Of a stretch of 56,739 nt of DNA, positions 49,453-56,739 are shown one piece after another; the first letter of the stretch is position 1, and each line of letters opens with the position of its first letter. The notes under the pieces are model-generated. The model saw nothing but the letters and a program-made list of their open reading frames with translations, made no database searches and had not been told where the DNA came from. Source of the stretch: CAYNFQ01 sp964396715. GTDB taxonomy: Bacteria; Patescibacteriota; Microgenomatia; Daviesbacterales; UBA10151. The stretch lies in contig CAYNFQ010000005.1 of NCBI GenBank assembly GCA_964396715.1, positions 1-56,739 of the forward strand, in the 5' to 3' direction. A program made the position numbers and the translations under genes.

Positions 49453-50335
49453 GAAGATAATAAATATCTTTTTTGTACCTATAATCTGAAAATTGGAACT
49501 CACCTTTTCCATCTACTATGGCCTGATAACCCTGGCAATCCCGGCACAGCTCCTCTCCTTTTATACCCGCTTCGCCAAAGCGCGAGCGGGGCGAGCAAAC
49601 CCATTCCCCTTTTTCCAAAGCCTGTTTTATTTCTTTAGCTTTTTCCTTAAGCCACTCCAATTTTGGCTCCAGCGGATCTAAAACTATCTCACGGGGTTTA
49701 TCATCCCGATCCAGATACCAAAAGCTGGCAGAAGTAACAGGCTTTTCCAAATTTACCTCAGCCAAAATAGCATAAATATAAAGCTGAATTGGATCTTTTT
49801 CATCCGTTACTCCGGTTTTAAAATCCACCACATGCAGTGTTTCATCTGCCTTTTCTCCAATAAAATCAAAATTGCCCATTAAAATGACATTATCCAATAA
49901 AGGATACTTGGGGAATTCAATTGTGTGATGTTCATCTTCCAAAGTTTTGGCATTTTTGAAAAAATTCTCCAGCATTGTTAAGCCTCTTTTACCAAAATCT
50001 CCTTCCTGTTCTCTTGATGCAAACCCTCCTTTTTTTCCCCTGTATTTCAGCCAAAAATTGCGGAATTTAGCTTCCAGTTGTTCATATGTAGCTTGTCTCT
50101 CCATTTCTATATACCACTTGATAGCATCATGCACTGTTGAACCTAAAGAAAGATAGGGTGAGGCAATCTGAATTTTAAAAGGCTCATGCGGCTCCTCACC
50201 CTCCATTAAAGGCCGTTTATTCTTATAAACATTTTTTAAATAATAACTCCTGGGACACTTCAAAAAATCAGATAAAGAAGTATAGGAAATAAAAATAGGA
50301 TTTTTAATGTATTCTGTTTTAGGTTTTGTAATCAT
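49445..50335 (-). CDS. RecB-like PD-(D/E)XK nuclease
   Basis: 296 residues. ISYTSLSDFLKCPRSYYLKN (start motif), LGSTVHDAIKWYIE, ILMGNFDFIGEKADETLHVV with VVDFKTGVTDEKDPIQLYIY (catalytic Asp...Asp-x-Lys, then Gln), and a C-terminal CSPRSRFGEAG...CRDCQGY region. The final Cys do not form the full Fe-S set. CSPRSRFGEAGIKGEELC is partly repeat-encoded (49566-49600). Its first 85 bp occur again at 51895-51979. Confidence 0.88.
   Translation of the reverse strand: MITKPKTEYIKNPIFISYTSLSDFLKCPRSYYLKNVYKNKRPLMEGEEPHEPFKIQIASPYLSLGSTVHDAIKWYIEMERQATYEQLEAKFRNFWLKYRGKKGGFASREQEGDFGKRGLTMLENFFKNAKTLEDEHHTIEFPKYPLLDNVILMGNFDFIGEKADETLHVVDFKTGVTDEKDPIQLYIYAILAEVNLEKPVTSASFWYLDRDDKPREIVLDPLEPKLEWLKEKAKEIKQALEKGEWVCSPRSRFGEAGIKGEELCRDCQGYQAIVDGKGEFQFSDYRYKKDIYYLPK
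49566..49600. repeat. Palindromic repeat inside the RecB-like gene
   Basis: CCCGCTTCGCCAAAGCG... with GCGAGCGGGGCGAGC; in-frame insertion within the C-terminal Cys region. Confidence 0.6.
50251..50335 (-). repeat. 5' end of the RecB-like gene, copy A
   Basis: 28 codons from MITKPKTEYIKNPIFISYTS; copy B at 51895-51979 with 9 differences in 85 bp. Confidence 0.85.
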
Positions 50336-50383
50336 ATTGCAAATAAACTCCAGATTTTAGGCTCAAAAACTTCGATTATTCCT

Positions 50384-51847
50384 TTATTTGCTTTCCAATC
50401 CTGCAAATAAACTTTTTTCATCGGCATTTGGCAACCTGTATCGAATATTCCTCTTGGCACCACTTCTTGGAGTAATCCGAGTTAATAAACCTTGCACTGT
50501 CCATTTCTTTAGTAATCTTGATACTTTAATAATATCTGCAATCCTGAGTACACTCCTTGCTTCTCCGTTATTGATATACTTATTACTTTTTAAATAATTA
50601 GAAATTTTAGCCCATTCATCAGGGGCTTTTTCATTAAACAAAACAACTCTAACAGCATCTTGTAAAATAGGATAGGTGAAAAAGATCGGAGGATATAGAT
50701 TAGCAACCCTCATACCCTCTCTCATAGCACGAACACCCTCATTCTGATCAAGATTAGGTGGATCTGGGAATTCTCTTAAATGCTTAACCAAAAGATCATT
50801 TCTGTAACCATAAGCCCGCTCGTATCCGATATTTGAAGGGGTAATATTAAATGGTAATAACCCCGGGCTTTCTACTTCAATCCTATCCTCAAAAATTTTA
50901 ATCTCAATATCACGCTTTGTGTAGTAATCTCTATGAATTACTGCGTTTGTAATTGCTTCTTTGACTGCACGCTCCGGCACTTGATAAGTAGTTATGAAAC
51001 CAGAAGGTACTCTCATTCCCGAACGCAGTAGAGTCAAAACAAACTCATGAGCTTCGCTAATTTGTTTGGATACTGGACCATTTATATTTTTAGGCGTACC
51101 TACTAGATTAAGCGTTTCTTTTACTGTTTCGAGATTCCCCTCATACTGAAAAACCCTAACCGCACACTTTGTATCCAACAGATCATTTGGAAATTCTGCA
51201 AACAATAAAACAGCTGCTCTTGTTGGAAGAAACTTACCTTTATCATTTTTTCTGGCAAGTCCTGTTTTTTCTAAAATATGCTCAATCTTATCTTCCGAAA
51301 TTCCTCGTTTTCTTCTCCAAAACTCGTAATACTCTGTTTTTAGCAGACTAAGATCTACGTCAACTAATTCTTTATCTGCTCGTTCAAAACCCTTAATGTA
51401 TGAAAAATGAATAATTTCCTGAGGATTTAATTCTTTATTTCCTTTTTCTAAACGCACGTATACTTTGTTATCGACAGCTCGAAAACCACCACTGACTTTT
51501 GGTATAAAGAGTATGCCCACCCTCACATTTTTCTCTTGAACAATAAGTAATTTCGGGGGCCAAATGCCAGAAATTGGTGGGGTAATCTTTTTAACACTAC
51601 GTCCTAATTCATCATAAAGCTCTAAATTCTCTTCAATTCCAAATATCCTATCTAGCCTTTTTCGCTGCGACTTTTGAGGATCATCTATACCTAAAATAAG
51701 GATTCCACCATCTGTATTGGCCATTGCCACAATTGATTGTAGTGTTCTGTCTATACTTTCGTTTCTACTGCCTAGACGTTTAAATTCTGCGGTTCTGGAT
51801 TCTGTTGGAAAAGATAAAATATGTTGGATTAATTCTGCATCACTCAT
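50384..51847 (-). CDS. Schlafen AlbA_2-domain / RecG-like transcriptional regulator
   Basis: 487 residues. AlbA_2 domain at about 10-140 (TESRTAEFKRLGSRNESIDR, AMANTDGGILILGIDDP), a middle region, then a GHKL-type ATP-binding module (AITNAVIHRDYYTKRDIEIK, VESPGLLPFNIT) and a winged-helix end. Such proteins are common in accessory regions and near defence genes. It lies between two copies of the 5' end of the RecB-like gene, so it was inserted there. Confidence 0.87.
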   Translation of the reverse strand: MSDAELIQHILSFPTESRTAEFKRLGSRNESIDRTLQSIVAMANTDGGILILGIDDPQKSQRKRLDRIFGIEENLELYDELGRSVKKITPPISGIWPPKLLIVQEKNVRVGILFIPKVSGGFRAVDNKVYVRLEKGNKELNPQEIIHFSYIKGFERADKELVDVDLSLLKTEYYEFWRRKRGISEDKIEHILEKTGLARKNDKGKFLPTRAAVLLFAEFPNDLLDTKCAVRVFQYEGNLETVKETLNLVGTPKNINGPVSKQISEAHEFVLTLLRSGMRVPSGFITTYQVPERAVKEAITNAVIHRDYYTKRDIEIKIFEDRIEVESPGLLPFNITPSNIGYERAYGYRNDLLVKHLREFPDPPNLDQNEGVRAMREGMRVANLYPPIFFTYPILQDAVRVVLFNEKAPDEWAKISNYLKSNKYINNGEARSVLRIADIIKVSRLLKKWTVQGLLTRITPRSGAKRNIRYRLPNADEKSLFAGLESK

Positions 51848-51894
51848 ATTTGGTTATATTTAAACATAGAACATTTTATTGCAACATGCAGCAT

Positions 51895-51979
51895 TGGGAC
51901 ACTTTAAAAAATCAGATAAAGAAGTATAGGAAATAAAGATGGGGTTTTTAATGTATTCTGTTTTAGACCTAGCAATCAT
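51895..51979 (-). pseudogene. Orphan 5' end of the RecB-like gene, copy B
   Basis: 28 codons MIARSKTEYIKNPIFISYTS... ending FLKCP, in frame, then divergent. It starts 5 bp after the inositol-phosphate synthase stop, probably the original position of the nuclease gene. Most changes from copy A are synonymous. Confidence 0.8.
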
Positions 51980-51984
51980 TCTGT

Positions 51985-53067
51985 TTAAGAATCATTCTTA
52001 ATAAACTCTTCCAGATTTTGCTTGGCCTCTGTATCTGTAAACTGTTTGGGAGGTGATTTCATGAAATAGGAAGAAGGCTCCAAAAGCGGGCCGCCAATTT
52101 CCCGATCCAAAGCAATTTGGGCACACCTAATAGCATCTATCACTACCCCTGCAGAATTTGGGGAATCCTCAACAGACAGCCTCACTTCTAAAGAGGCGGG
52201 CACATCCCCAAAGTGCCTGCTTTCTATTCTGATAAAAGCTATTTTATGATCTTTTAACCAGGGCACATGATCTGAGGGACCTATATGAATATCCTCAGGA
52301 GCAATCTCCAAATCTCGCAGTTGTAGTTGCGAGGTGACTGATCTGGTTTTGGATATTTTTTTGGAAACCAACCTCTCTCTTTCCAGCATATTCAAAAAAT
52401 CAGTATTACCTCCTACATTAAGCTGATAAGTGTGATCAATCGGCATACCCCGATCCATAAACAAATTAACTAAGTTGCGATGCAAAATAGTTGCTCCTAC
52501 TTGTGATTTAATATCATCTCCAATAATTGGTATTCCCCTCCTGGTAAATTTATCAGCCCAACTCTGATTTGAAGCTATAAAAACAGGAATACAATTAATC
52601 ATAGCCACTTTAGCTTTCAGGCAAACATTAGCCCAATACTCAGCTGCTCTTTCACTTCCCACCGGCAGATAATTTATTAAAACTTGGGTGTTTGAATCTT
52701 GTAAGATCTTAACCGGATCTTTTATTGGCAGTTTGCTGATCTTTATAACATCTTTTAAATAATGACCAATGCCATCTAAAACTTTAGCATTTTCCACCTT
52801 AACATTAAGTCTTTTGACCTTAGCAAAGGTGACAGTATTATTAGGAAAAGCGTAAATGGCCTCAGCTAAATCCTGACCGACTTTGGCCTCATTCACATCA
52901 AATGCAGCCACCACTTCTATATCAGAAATCTTATATCCGCCTAAAACAGTATGCATTAGCCCCACTACTTTTTGGTTATCTTTGATATTTTTGTAGTAAG
53001 TAAGGCCTTGAATCAAGGAGGAAGCACAATTTCCCACCCCCACAATGGCGATTTTAATCTTGCTCAT
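51985..53067 (-). CDS. ino1: Myo-inositol-1-phosphate synthase
   Basis: 360 residues from MSKIKIAIVGVGNCASSLIQ (NAD-binding Rossmann motif); an upstream ATG at 53124 would add 19 residues without homology. DVNEAKVGQDLAEAI, NYLPVGSERAAEYWANVCLK, FTRRGIPIIGDDIKSQVGAT and NVGGNTDFLNML are family signatures. Converts glucose-6-phosphate to inositol-1-phosphate, for inositol lipids or solutes. Confidence 0.92.
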   Translation of the reverse strand: MSKIKIAIVGVGNCASSLIQGLTYYKNIKDNQKVVGLMHTVLGGYKISDIEVVAAFDVNEAKVGQDLAEAIYAFPNNTVTFAKVKRLNVKVENAKVLDGIGHYLKDVIKISKLPIKDPVKILQDSNTQVLINYLPVGSERAAEYWANVCLKAKVAMINCIPVFIASNQSWADKFTRRGIPIIGDDIKSQVGATILHRNLVNLFMDRGMPIDHTYQLNVGGNTDFLNMLERERLVSKKISKTRSVTSQLQLRDLEIAPEDIHIGPSDHVPWLKDHKIAFIRIESRHFGDVPASLEVRLSVEDSPNSAGVVIDAIRCAQIALDREIGGPLLEPSSYFMKSPPKQFTDTEAKQNLEEFIKNDS

Positions 53068-53133
53068 CTGATAATGGGTAAAGTAACACTCCTCAGATAA
53101 AAAGTAAAGAATGCCTGCACTCAATCTGTATTA

Positions 53134-53155
53134 TGTCAGTACATTGTCAGTACAT
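53134..53155 (+). promoter_or_regulatory. Tandem 11-bp repeat and promoter of the Doc pair
   Basis: TGTCAGTACAT twice in tandem (53134-53144, 53145-53155), directly upstream of a -10 box TATACT (53162-53167) that precedes the ATG at 53175 by 7 nt. Possible operator for the antitoxin. Confidence 0.5.
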
Positions 53156-53174
53156 TTATGGTATACTGATAAAT

Positions 53175-53417
53175 ATGAGAAAAGTATTTAAAAATGGTAA
53201 TTCACTGGCTGTAACTGTTCCTAAATCCTATGCTCATCAGCTCTCTATCAGAGATGGGTCAAAAATTGAATGGAAAGAAACAGCTGAAGGATTATTGTTA
53301 GTCCATGAACAAAGAGTGGCCAGAAAACCAAGCGAGATTGATCCTGAAGTTGCCAGGCTTATTAAAAAGCTCTCCAAAAAATACTCCGGAGTATGGCAAG
53401 ATCTATCAAGAGTGTAA
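53175..53417 (+). CDS. AbrB/MazE-type antitoxin paired with Doc
   Basis: 80 residues: MRKVFKNGNSLAVTVPKSYA with IRDGSKIEWKETAEGLLLVH is a MazE/SpoVT-AbrB fold. The tail contains EIDPEVARLIKKLSKKYSGV. An upstream in-frame ATG at 53133 is rejected because it precedes the -10 box. Overlaps the Doc gene by 25 bp. Confidence 0.82.
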   Translation: MRKVFKNGNSLAVTVPKSYAHQLSIRDGSKIEWKETAEGLLLVHEQRVARKPSEIDPEVARLIKKLSKKYSGVWQDLSRV

Positions 53418-53803
53418 TCCGTTTTTTATCCGAAGCTGAAGTTATCGCTATCAATGAAGAGATGGTTTCAAAATACGGTGGGCTTCATGGAGTCAAAGAT
53501 TTACATATGTTGAGACTGGCTGTGGGAAGACCACAAATGTCAGTTGGATTCCAGGATGCATATAAAACTATTTTTGATAAAGCTGCAGCCATGTTCCATT
53601 CAATTATTAACAATCATCCATTCTTAGATGGAAATAAAAGAACTTCACTTATGAGTGCAATTTTATTCTTAGAAAGAAATGGCCGGAGCGTGGAATTTAG
53701 AAGAAAAGAGGCTGTAAAATTTACTAGAAAAGCACATAATGCGGATTACACAGTTGAACAAATCTCCAAATGGTTAAAGTTGCATTCTGTTAAGATTTAT
53801 TAA
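53393..53803 (+). CDS. Doc-family toxin (Fic fold)
   Basis: 136 residues. Catalytic motif NHPFLDGNKRTSLMSAILFL (HxFxDGNKR, about 79-98) and an N-terminal VIRFLSEAEVIAINEEMVSK typical of death-on-curing proteins, which phosphorylate EF-Tu. The partner is AbrB-like rather than Phd. Convergent 14-bp overlap with the PIN gene. Confidence 0.88.
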   Translation: MARSIKSVIRFLSEAEVIAINEEMVSKYGGLHGVKDLHMLRLAVGRPQMSVGFQDAYKTIFDKAAAMFHSIINNHPFLDGNKRTSLMSAILFLERNGRSVEFRRKEAVKFTRKAHNADYTVEQISKWLKLHSVKIY

Positions 53804-54212
53804 CCAGAATTTCTTGAGGTTTTTTAACTGTAATTTCTTTGATTTTAGATAGCTCCTCATCAAAACTTACTAAAATTGTATTTTGGGGAATTTGGCTGGA
53901 TATTAAACAATCAGGAAACTTAACCTTATATTTTCGGTAAAATTCCAAAGCCAAATTAAAATTTGTTTTCTCAATAATAGTCATCTCTCTCACTTTTTGG
54001 ATAATTTCAAAAACCTCCAAAACTCCTGCAAAAGAAAGTTTATATATTTTTTGTAAAACAAACTGCAATTCCAAAAGCACAATGGTGGATGTATAGGCTC
54101 TTAATTCTCCTGCCTCGACTTTAGCGAGTAGATTTTTAGTTATCTCATATTGATCTGCTACATCCTGAATAAAAAATCTAACCCAAAGATTAGTGTCTAT
54201 GAAAATTTTCAT
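53790..54212 (-). CDS. PIN-domain ribonuclease toxin (VapC-like)
   Basis: 140 residues: MKIFIDTNLWVRFFIQDVAD (first Asp), STIVLLELQFVLQ (Glu), KVKFPDCLISSQ (Asp) and LVSFDEELSKI (Asp). All four acid positions are present. Overlaps the stop of the antitoxin by 4 bp. Confidence 0.88.
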   Translation of the reverse strand: MKIFIDTNLWVRFFIQDVADQYEITKNLLAKVEAGELRAYTSTIVLLELQFVLQKIYKLSFAGVLEVFEIIQKVREMTIIEKTNFNLALEFYRKYKVKFPDCLISSQIPQNTILVSFDEELSKIKEITVKKPQEILVNKS

Positions 54213-54454
54213 AGATCAGAGTAGTCAATATAATCTCTAATCTTATCAATATTAATCTTTTTAGTATTTTTATTTAGTAAATAATGATATTTACCGGCAT
54301 AATCTAAGATACTTTTCCTTCTGGGAGTAATGCTAATGACACCCTTTTTAGCTTTGATATGAACCATACCAGGCTTTTCAATGCCAAAAACTTTTCTAGC
54401 TGCCTTGGGGATATGAATCTGCCATTTACTGGTAATTGCTATTGTTGTTTGCAT
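54209..54454 (-). CDS. AbrB-type antitoxin (VapB-like)
   Basis: 81 residues: TTIAITSKWQIHIPKAARKV, FGIEKPGMVHIKAKKGVISI and a tail with LLNKNTKKINIDKIRDYIDY. Upstream, AGTAT-N6-ATACT spans the -10 region TATACT (minus strand, about 54470), a likely self-repression operator. Confidence 0.83.
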   Translation of the reverse strand: MQTTIAITSKWQIHIPKAARKVFGIEKPGMVHIKAKKGVISITPRRKSILDYAGKYHYLLNKNTKKINIDKIRDYIDYSDL

Positions 54455-54506
54455 AACAATATTAAGTATACCACAATACTAGTCATTTTATAAGGGGAAA
54501 ATTCCG

Positions 54507-54582
54507 AATGGCTCGCCTCGCGAAGTTTCGCCCGCCTCGCCGAGACGAGTCGAGGCTGGACCAAAGACAGGCGAAGCGGGCT
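54507..54582. repeat. GCTCGCCTCGCG-type palindromic repeat
   Basis: GGCTCGCCTCGCGAAGTTTC and GCCCGCCTCGCCGAGACG units with AGGCGAAGCGGGC, intergenic. Confidence 0.7.
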
Positions 54583-54624
54583 AAAAGGTATTTCTGTTAA
54601 ATTTAATAATGTTGATATATAACT

Positions 54625-55344
54625 CTAGAGTAATAAACTTACCCTTGTACTGTCTGCTTCACCTACAAATATCTTAAGATCATATTTTTTACCGGCTTGA
54701 CGAAGTAATGCCAGTCTTGCTTTATTATTAGTTTCCATTTGTGCAGAGTTAGACATATAAGGAATTGTAAACTCTATTACTCTTTCTTTTATCGATCTCT
54801 CCCATAATGCAATTTTTTCATATACCTGTTCACGGGTAAATTGTGGTGTATTCTTGCCTCTAAAGATTACAAAATTCCTTTTTGCCGAAGAAACAAAAAC
54901 TACTGAAGATGCACTGTAATCGAAATCACCTAATAAGAGTTGTTGTAAATCTTCAGAGCTGGGAGAGATATCTTCGGGATGAGAATGAAGGGAAGCAGCA
55001 ATCATTCTATCTTGTCTCAGGTACCATGGCAAACTTGTATTATCAATCAAAATATTCATCTTAACTGAGTGGGATACACTGTTTTCATCACCTGCTGTTG
55101 GCTTGTCTTGCAAAAGTACTTTCCTCTCGTTTGTTACGTATACTAATTTTCCAAACTCTCTACGTCTAGGATCTCTCATCATCAGTGAGACTAACTCTCT
55201 CCCTTCATTAGCAAAAATGCCTAGTTCAATTTCAGAAATAGAATCTGATATTGCCCTTCCTCTAGAAAAAGCGCTTTGTAGTAATACTTCTTTGAAAGTT
55301 GAAACAGCTCCGGGTTCTTTCTCGGTTGACGTAGCATCTACCAT
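54625..55344 (-). CDS. JAMM/MPN metalloprotease-like protein
   Basis: 239 residues. IAASLHSHPEDISPSSEDLQ carries the JAMM motif HxHPxxxxxS/PSxxD; a candidate upstream Glu lies in IELGIFANEGRELV. The C-terminal ~70 residues are helical. JAMM proteins cut isopeptide or peptide bonds (for example ubiquitin-like tags) or act in Cys metabolism. The substrate is unknown and no ubiquitin-like gene is adjacent. Confidence 0.75.
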   Translation of the reverse strand: MVDATSTEKEPGAVSTFKEVLLQSAFSRGRAISDSISEIELGIFANEGRELVSLMMRDPRRREFGKLVYVTNERKVLLQDKPTAGDENSVSHSVKMNILIDNTSLPWYLRQDRMIAASLHSHPEDISPSSEDLQQLLLGDFDYSASSVVFVSSAKRNFVIFRGKNTPQFTREQVYEKIALWERSIKERVIEFTIPYMSNSAQMETNNKARLALLRQAGKKYDLKIFVGEADSTRVSLLL

Positions 55345-55433
55345 ATATCATCTTTTAGTATATCATTTTAGTTTGCTTCACCATATATCAAACAAGCCAA
55401 TGATCAATTTTAACTTTATGCTAAAATTCAGCT

Positions 55434-56702
55434 ATGATTATTCTTGGAATAGAAACCTCCTGTGATGAAACAGCTGCTGCTGTATTGCTAAAAGATAAAA
55501 AAGGAATACATATTTTATCCAATGTTGTGGCTTCATCTGCTTCCTTGCAAGCTAAATATGGCGGGATCATTCCTGAACAAGCAGCCAGAGAGCAGATTAA
55601 AAGTATTATTCCGGTGATTGAGGAATCCCTTCGACTCGCTTCGCTCGCTCAGGGCAGTTCTATCGAACTGGATGCTATCGCAGTAACTTATGGCCCAGGT
55701 TTAATTGGCTCACTTCTAGTGGGAGTTGAAACTGCTAAAACTTTGGCTACTATCTGGCAAAAGCCACTTATTCCAGTAAATCACTTAATTGGTCATTTTT
55801 ATGCAAACTGGATCACAGATCAGTTATCAGTTCTCGGTAGTCAGTTGTCAGATGAAGGTTTATCAGTTGTCAGTCCGTCAGAAACAGACAAACAGACAAC
55901 TGGAAAATTTAAATCCGAAAACAGAAAACTGAAACCTGATAACAGAATACCATCCTTTCCCTGCTTAGGCTTACTTGTTTCTGGAGGTCACACAGATTTA
56001 GTACTTTTCACTGGCCATGGCAAATACAAATACCTTGGTGGAACCAGAGATGATGCAGCTGGAGAGTGTTTTGATAAATGTGCCAGATTATTAAGTCTTC
56101 CTTACCCTGGTGGACCGGAAATTGCCAAATTAGCCTCGCAAGGGGACGCCTTGAGGTTCAAACTACCAATTCCTATGAAAGGATCAAAAGACTTTGATTT
56201 CTCCTATTCCGGATTAAAAACAGCAGTGGCTAGGATAATTTCAGAAAACTCAGAAAGACTCAGAATACCAGATGGTCAGAATACCAGAAACTCAGATCTT
56301 CTGATACACCGATCTCCTGATACACCGAGTTATTCCGAGTCATTCCGATCTGATTTGGCAGCTTCAATTGAAAATGCCATTGTTGAATCCTTAATTGATA
56401 AAGTCATGCTGGCTTTAAAAACTTATCCTGTAAAAGATGTCATGATAGCCGGCGGTGTGGCAGCTAATCAGAAACTTGCACATGAGCTTAAATTGAAAAT
56501 TGGAAATTGGAAACCTGTCTGCCGACAGGCAAGATTGGAAATTAATTTGCACATACCCAGCGCAAATTTATGTACGGATAATGGAGCCATGATAGCTGCC
56601 GCTGCCTTTTTCCTGTCTGCCGGCAGGCAAGGCCAAAAACCAACCAAAGATATTTTATCCTTACAAGCAGATCCAAATTTAACCTTAGAGTCTGGTACAT
56701 AA
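55434..56702 (+). CDS. tsaD: tRNA N6-adenosine threonylcarbamoyltransferase TsaD
   Basis: 422 residues; ordinary TsaD is about 340. ILGIETSCDETAAAVL, KYGGIIPEQAAREQI, VTYGPGLIGSLLVG, HLIGHFYANW (metal HxxxH), LLVSGGHTDLVLF, DDAAGECFDKCARLLSLPYP, DFSYSGLKTAV, MIAGGVAANQKL and CTDNGAMIAAAA are all intact. Extra peptides come from repeat DNA at about residues 65-75, 138-178, 265-305 and 355-370. Transfers threonylcarbamoyl to A37 of ANN-decoding tRNAs. -10 TAAAAT is 6 nt before the ATG. Confidence 0.94.
   Translation: MIILGIETSCDETAAAVLLKDKKGIHILSNVVASSASLQAKYGGIIPEQAAREQIKSIIPVIEESLRLASLAQGSSIELDAIAVTYGPGLIGSLLVGVETAKTLATIWQKPLIPVNHLIGHFYANWITDQLSVLGSQLSDEGLSVVSPSETDKQTTGKFKSENRKLKPDNRIPSFPCLGLLVSGGHTDLVLFTGHGKYKYLGGTRDDAAGECFDKCARLLSLPYPGGPEIAKLASQGDALRFKLPIPMKGSKDFDFSYSGLKTAVARIISENSERLRIPDGQNTRNSDLLIHRSPDTPSYSESFRSDLAASIENAIVESLIDKVMLALKTYPVKDVMIAGGVAANQKLAHELKLKIGNWKPVCRQARLEINLHIPSANLCTDNGAMIAAAAFFLSAGRQGQKPTKDILSLQADPNLTLESGT
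55627..55654. repeat. 28-bp palindromic repeat in tsaD
   Basis: CCCTTCGACTCGCTTCGCTC then GCTCAGGG; identical in inverse to the riboswitch element at 46388-46415. Confidence 0.9.
55815..55950. repeat. TATCAG/GTTGTCAG simple-repeat expansion in tsaD
   Basis: Multiple AGTTATCAG/AGTTGTCAG/TCAGTTGTCAG units, then AAACAGACAAACAGACAAC; encodes a Ser/Thr/Lys-rich in-frame peptide. Confidence 0.75.
56514..56634. repeat. Two CCTGTCTGCCGxCAGGCAAG palindromes in tsaD
   Basis: At about 56514-56533 and 56609-56629, both in coding frame; the inverse family member is in the groES leader. Confidence 0.8.
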
Positions 56703-56739
56703 CTAGATTTGGGTTATCCCAACAGTCCAAAATCTTTTA

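Noticed and set aside
1..56739. tRNA and rRNA genes
   Set aside because: I looked for T-loop wording (GGTTCRA-type) and rRNA-like blocks and found none convincing; a tRNAscan run would settle it.

Overview
The window looks like a chromosomal segment of a Patescibacteria (CPR) bacterium, perhaps Microgenomates; the sub-lineage is inference from gene style only. Supporting signs are AT-rich, tightly packed genes with 1-8 bp overlaps, many small membrane or CxxC proteins of no known role, VanW, DUF2130, DUF5678, four-helix-bundle and retropepsin-like genes, and GTCATTGCGAGG-type palindromic repeats that even sit inside conserved genes. TGA is used as a stop, so the standard bacterial code applies. 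Many genes start 6-10 nt after a clear -10 box, so leaderless or near-leaderless mRNAs seem common.

Layout. 1-3763 is a GC-richer accessory island: two VapBC-like pairs, a fibronectin-like surface protein and a truncated C39-like peptidase. 3817-9572 is ordinary AT-rich chromosome (PcrA/UvrD helicase, G5-3D wall protein, lipoprotein-like proteins, SurA-like chaperone, FemAB ligase). 9653-13086 is a second accessory stretch: a Phd/PIN pair, then GC-richer segments with an ISAzo13-type transposase remnant and unknown genes. Five copies of a ~90-bp nested inverted repeat (R1-R5), all in the same orientation, separate these foreign segments like cassette boundaries. No recombinase is encoded in the window. 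This repeat-cassette arrangement is the best candidate for an undescribed system.

13135-40113 is core: methyltransferase, LUD protein, Xaa-Pro peptidase, UvrD-RecB helicase-nuclease, DUF2130, metG-yfiH-tatD, a lipid-linked sugar cluster (GT2, WecA-like, UbiA/DPPR synthase-like), MarR plus PH-like protein, PEGA-SH3 and M23 wall proteins, a groES-X-groEL operon, murB, a squalene/phytoene-synthase-like gene, a sugar-binding lipoprotein-like gene and VanW.

40184-47358 carries an S-adenosylmethionine/adenosine salvage neighbourhood: a PfkB kinase, S-adenosylhomocysteinase, and a SAM hydroxide adenosyltransferase (SAM hydrolase) behind what reads as a SAM-I (S-box) riboswitch with terminator. A genome-wide palindromic repeat lies in the riboswitch P3 arm. 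In this part and just beyond, three accessory genes or pairs (retropepsin+DUF5678, DinD/BRO, AlbA_2 protein) are each bracketed by 38-85 bp duplicates of the end of a neighbouring gene, the footprint of insertion at gene ends. 47594-56702 holds a GH15-like protein, ThpR, a RecB-like nuclease, inositol-phosphate synthase, a Doc pair, a VapBC pair, a JAMM protein and tsaD, whose coding sequence is swollen by repeat insertions.
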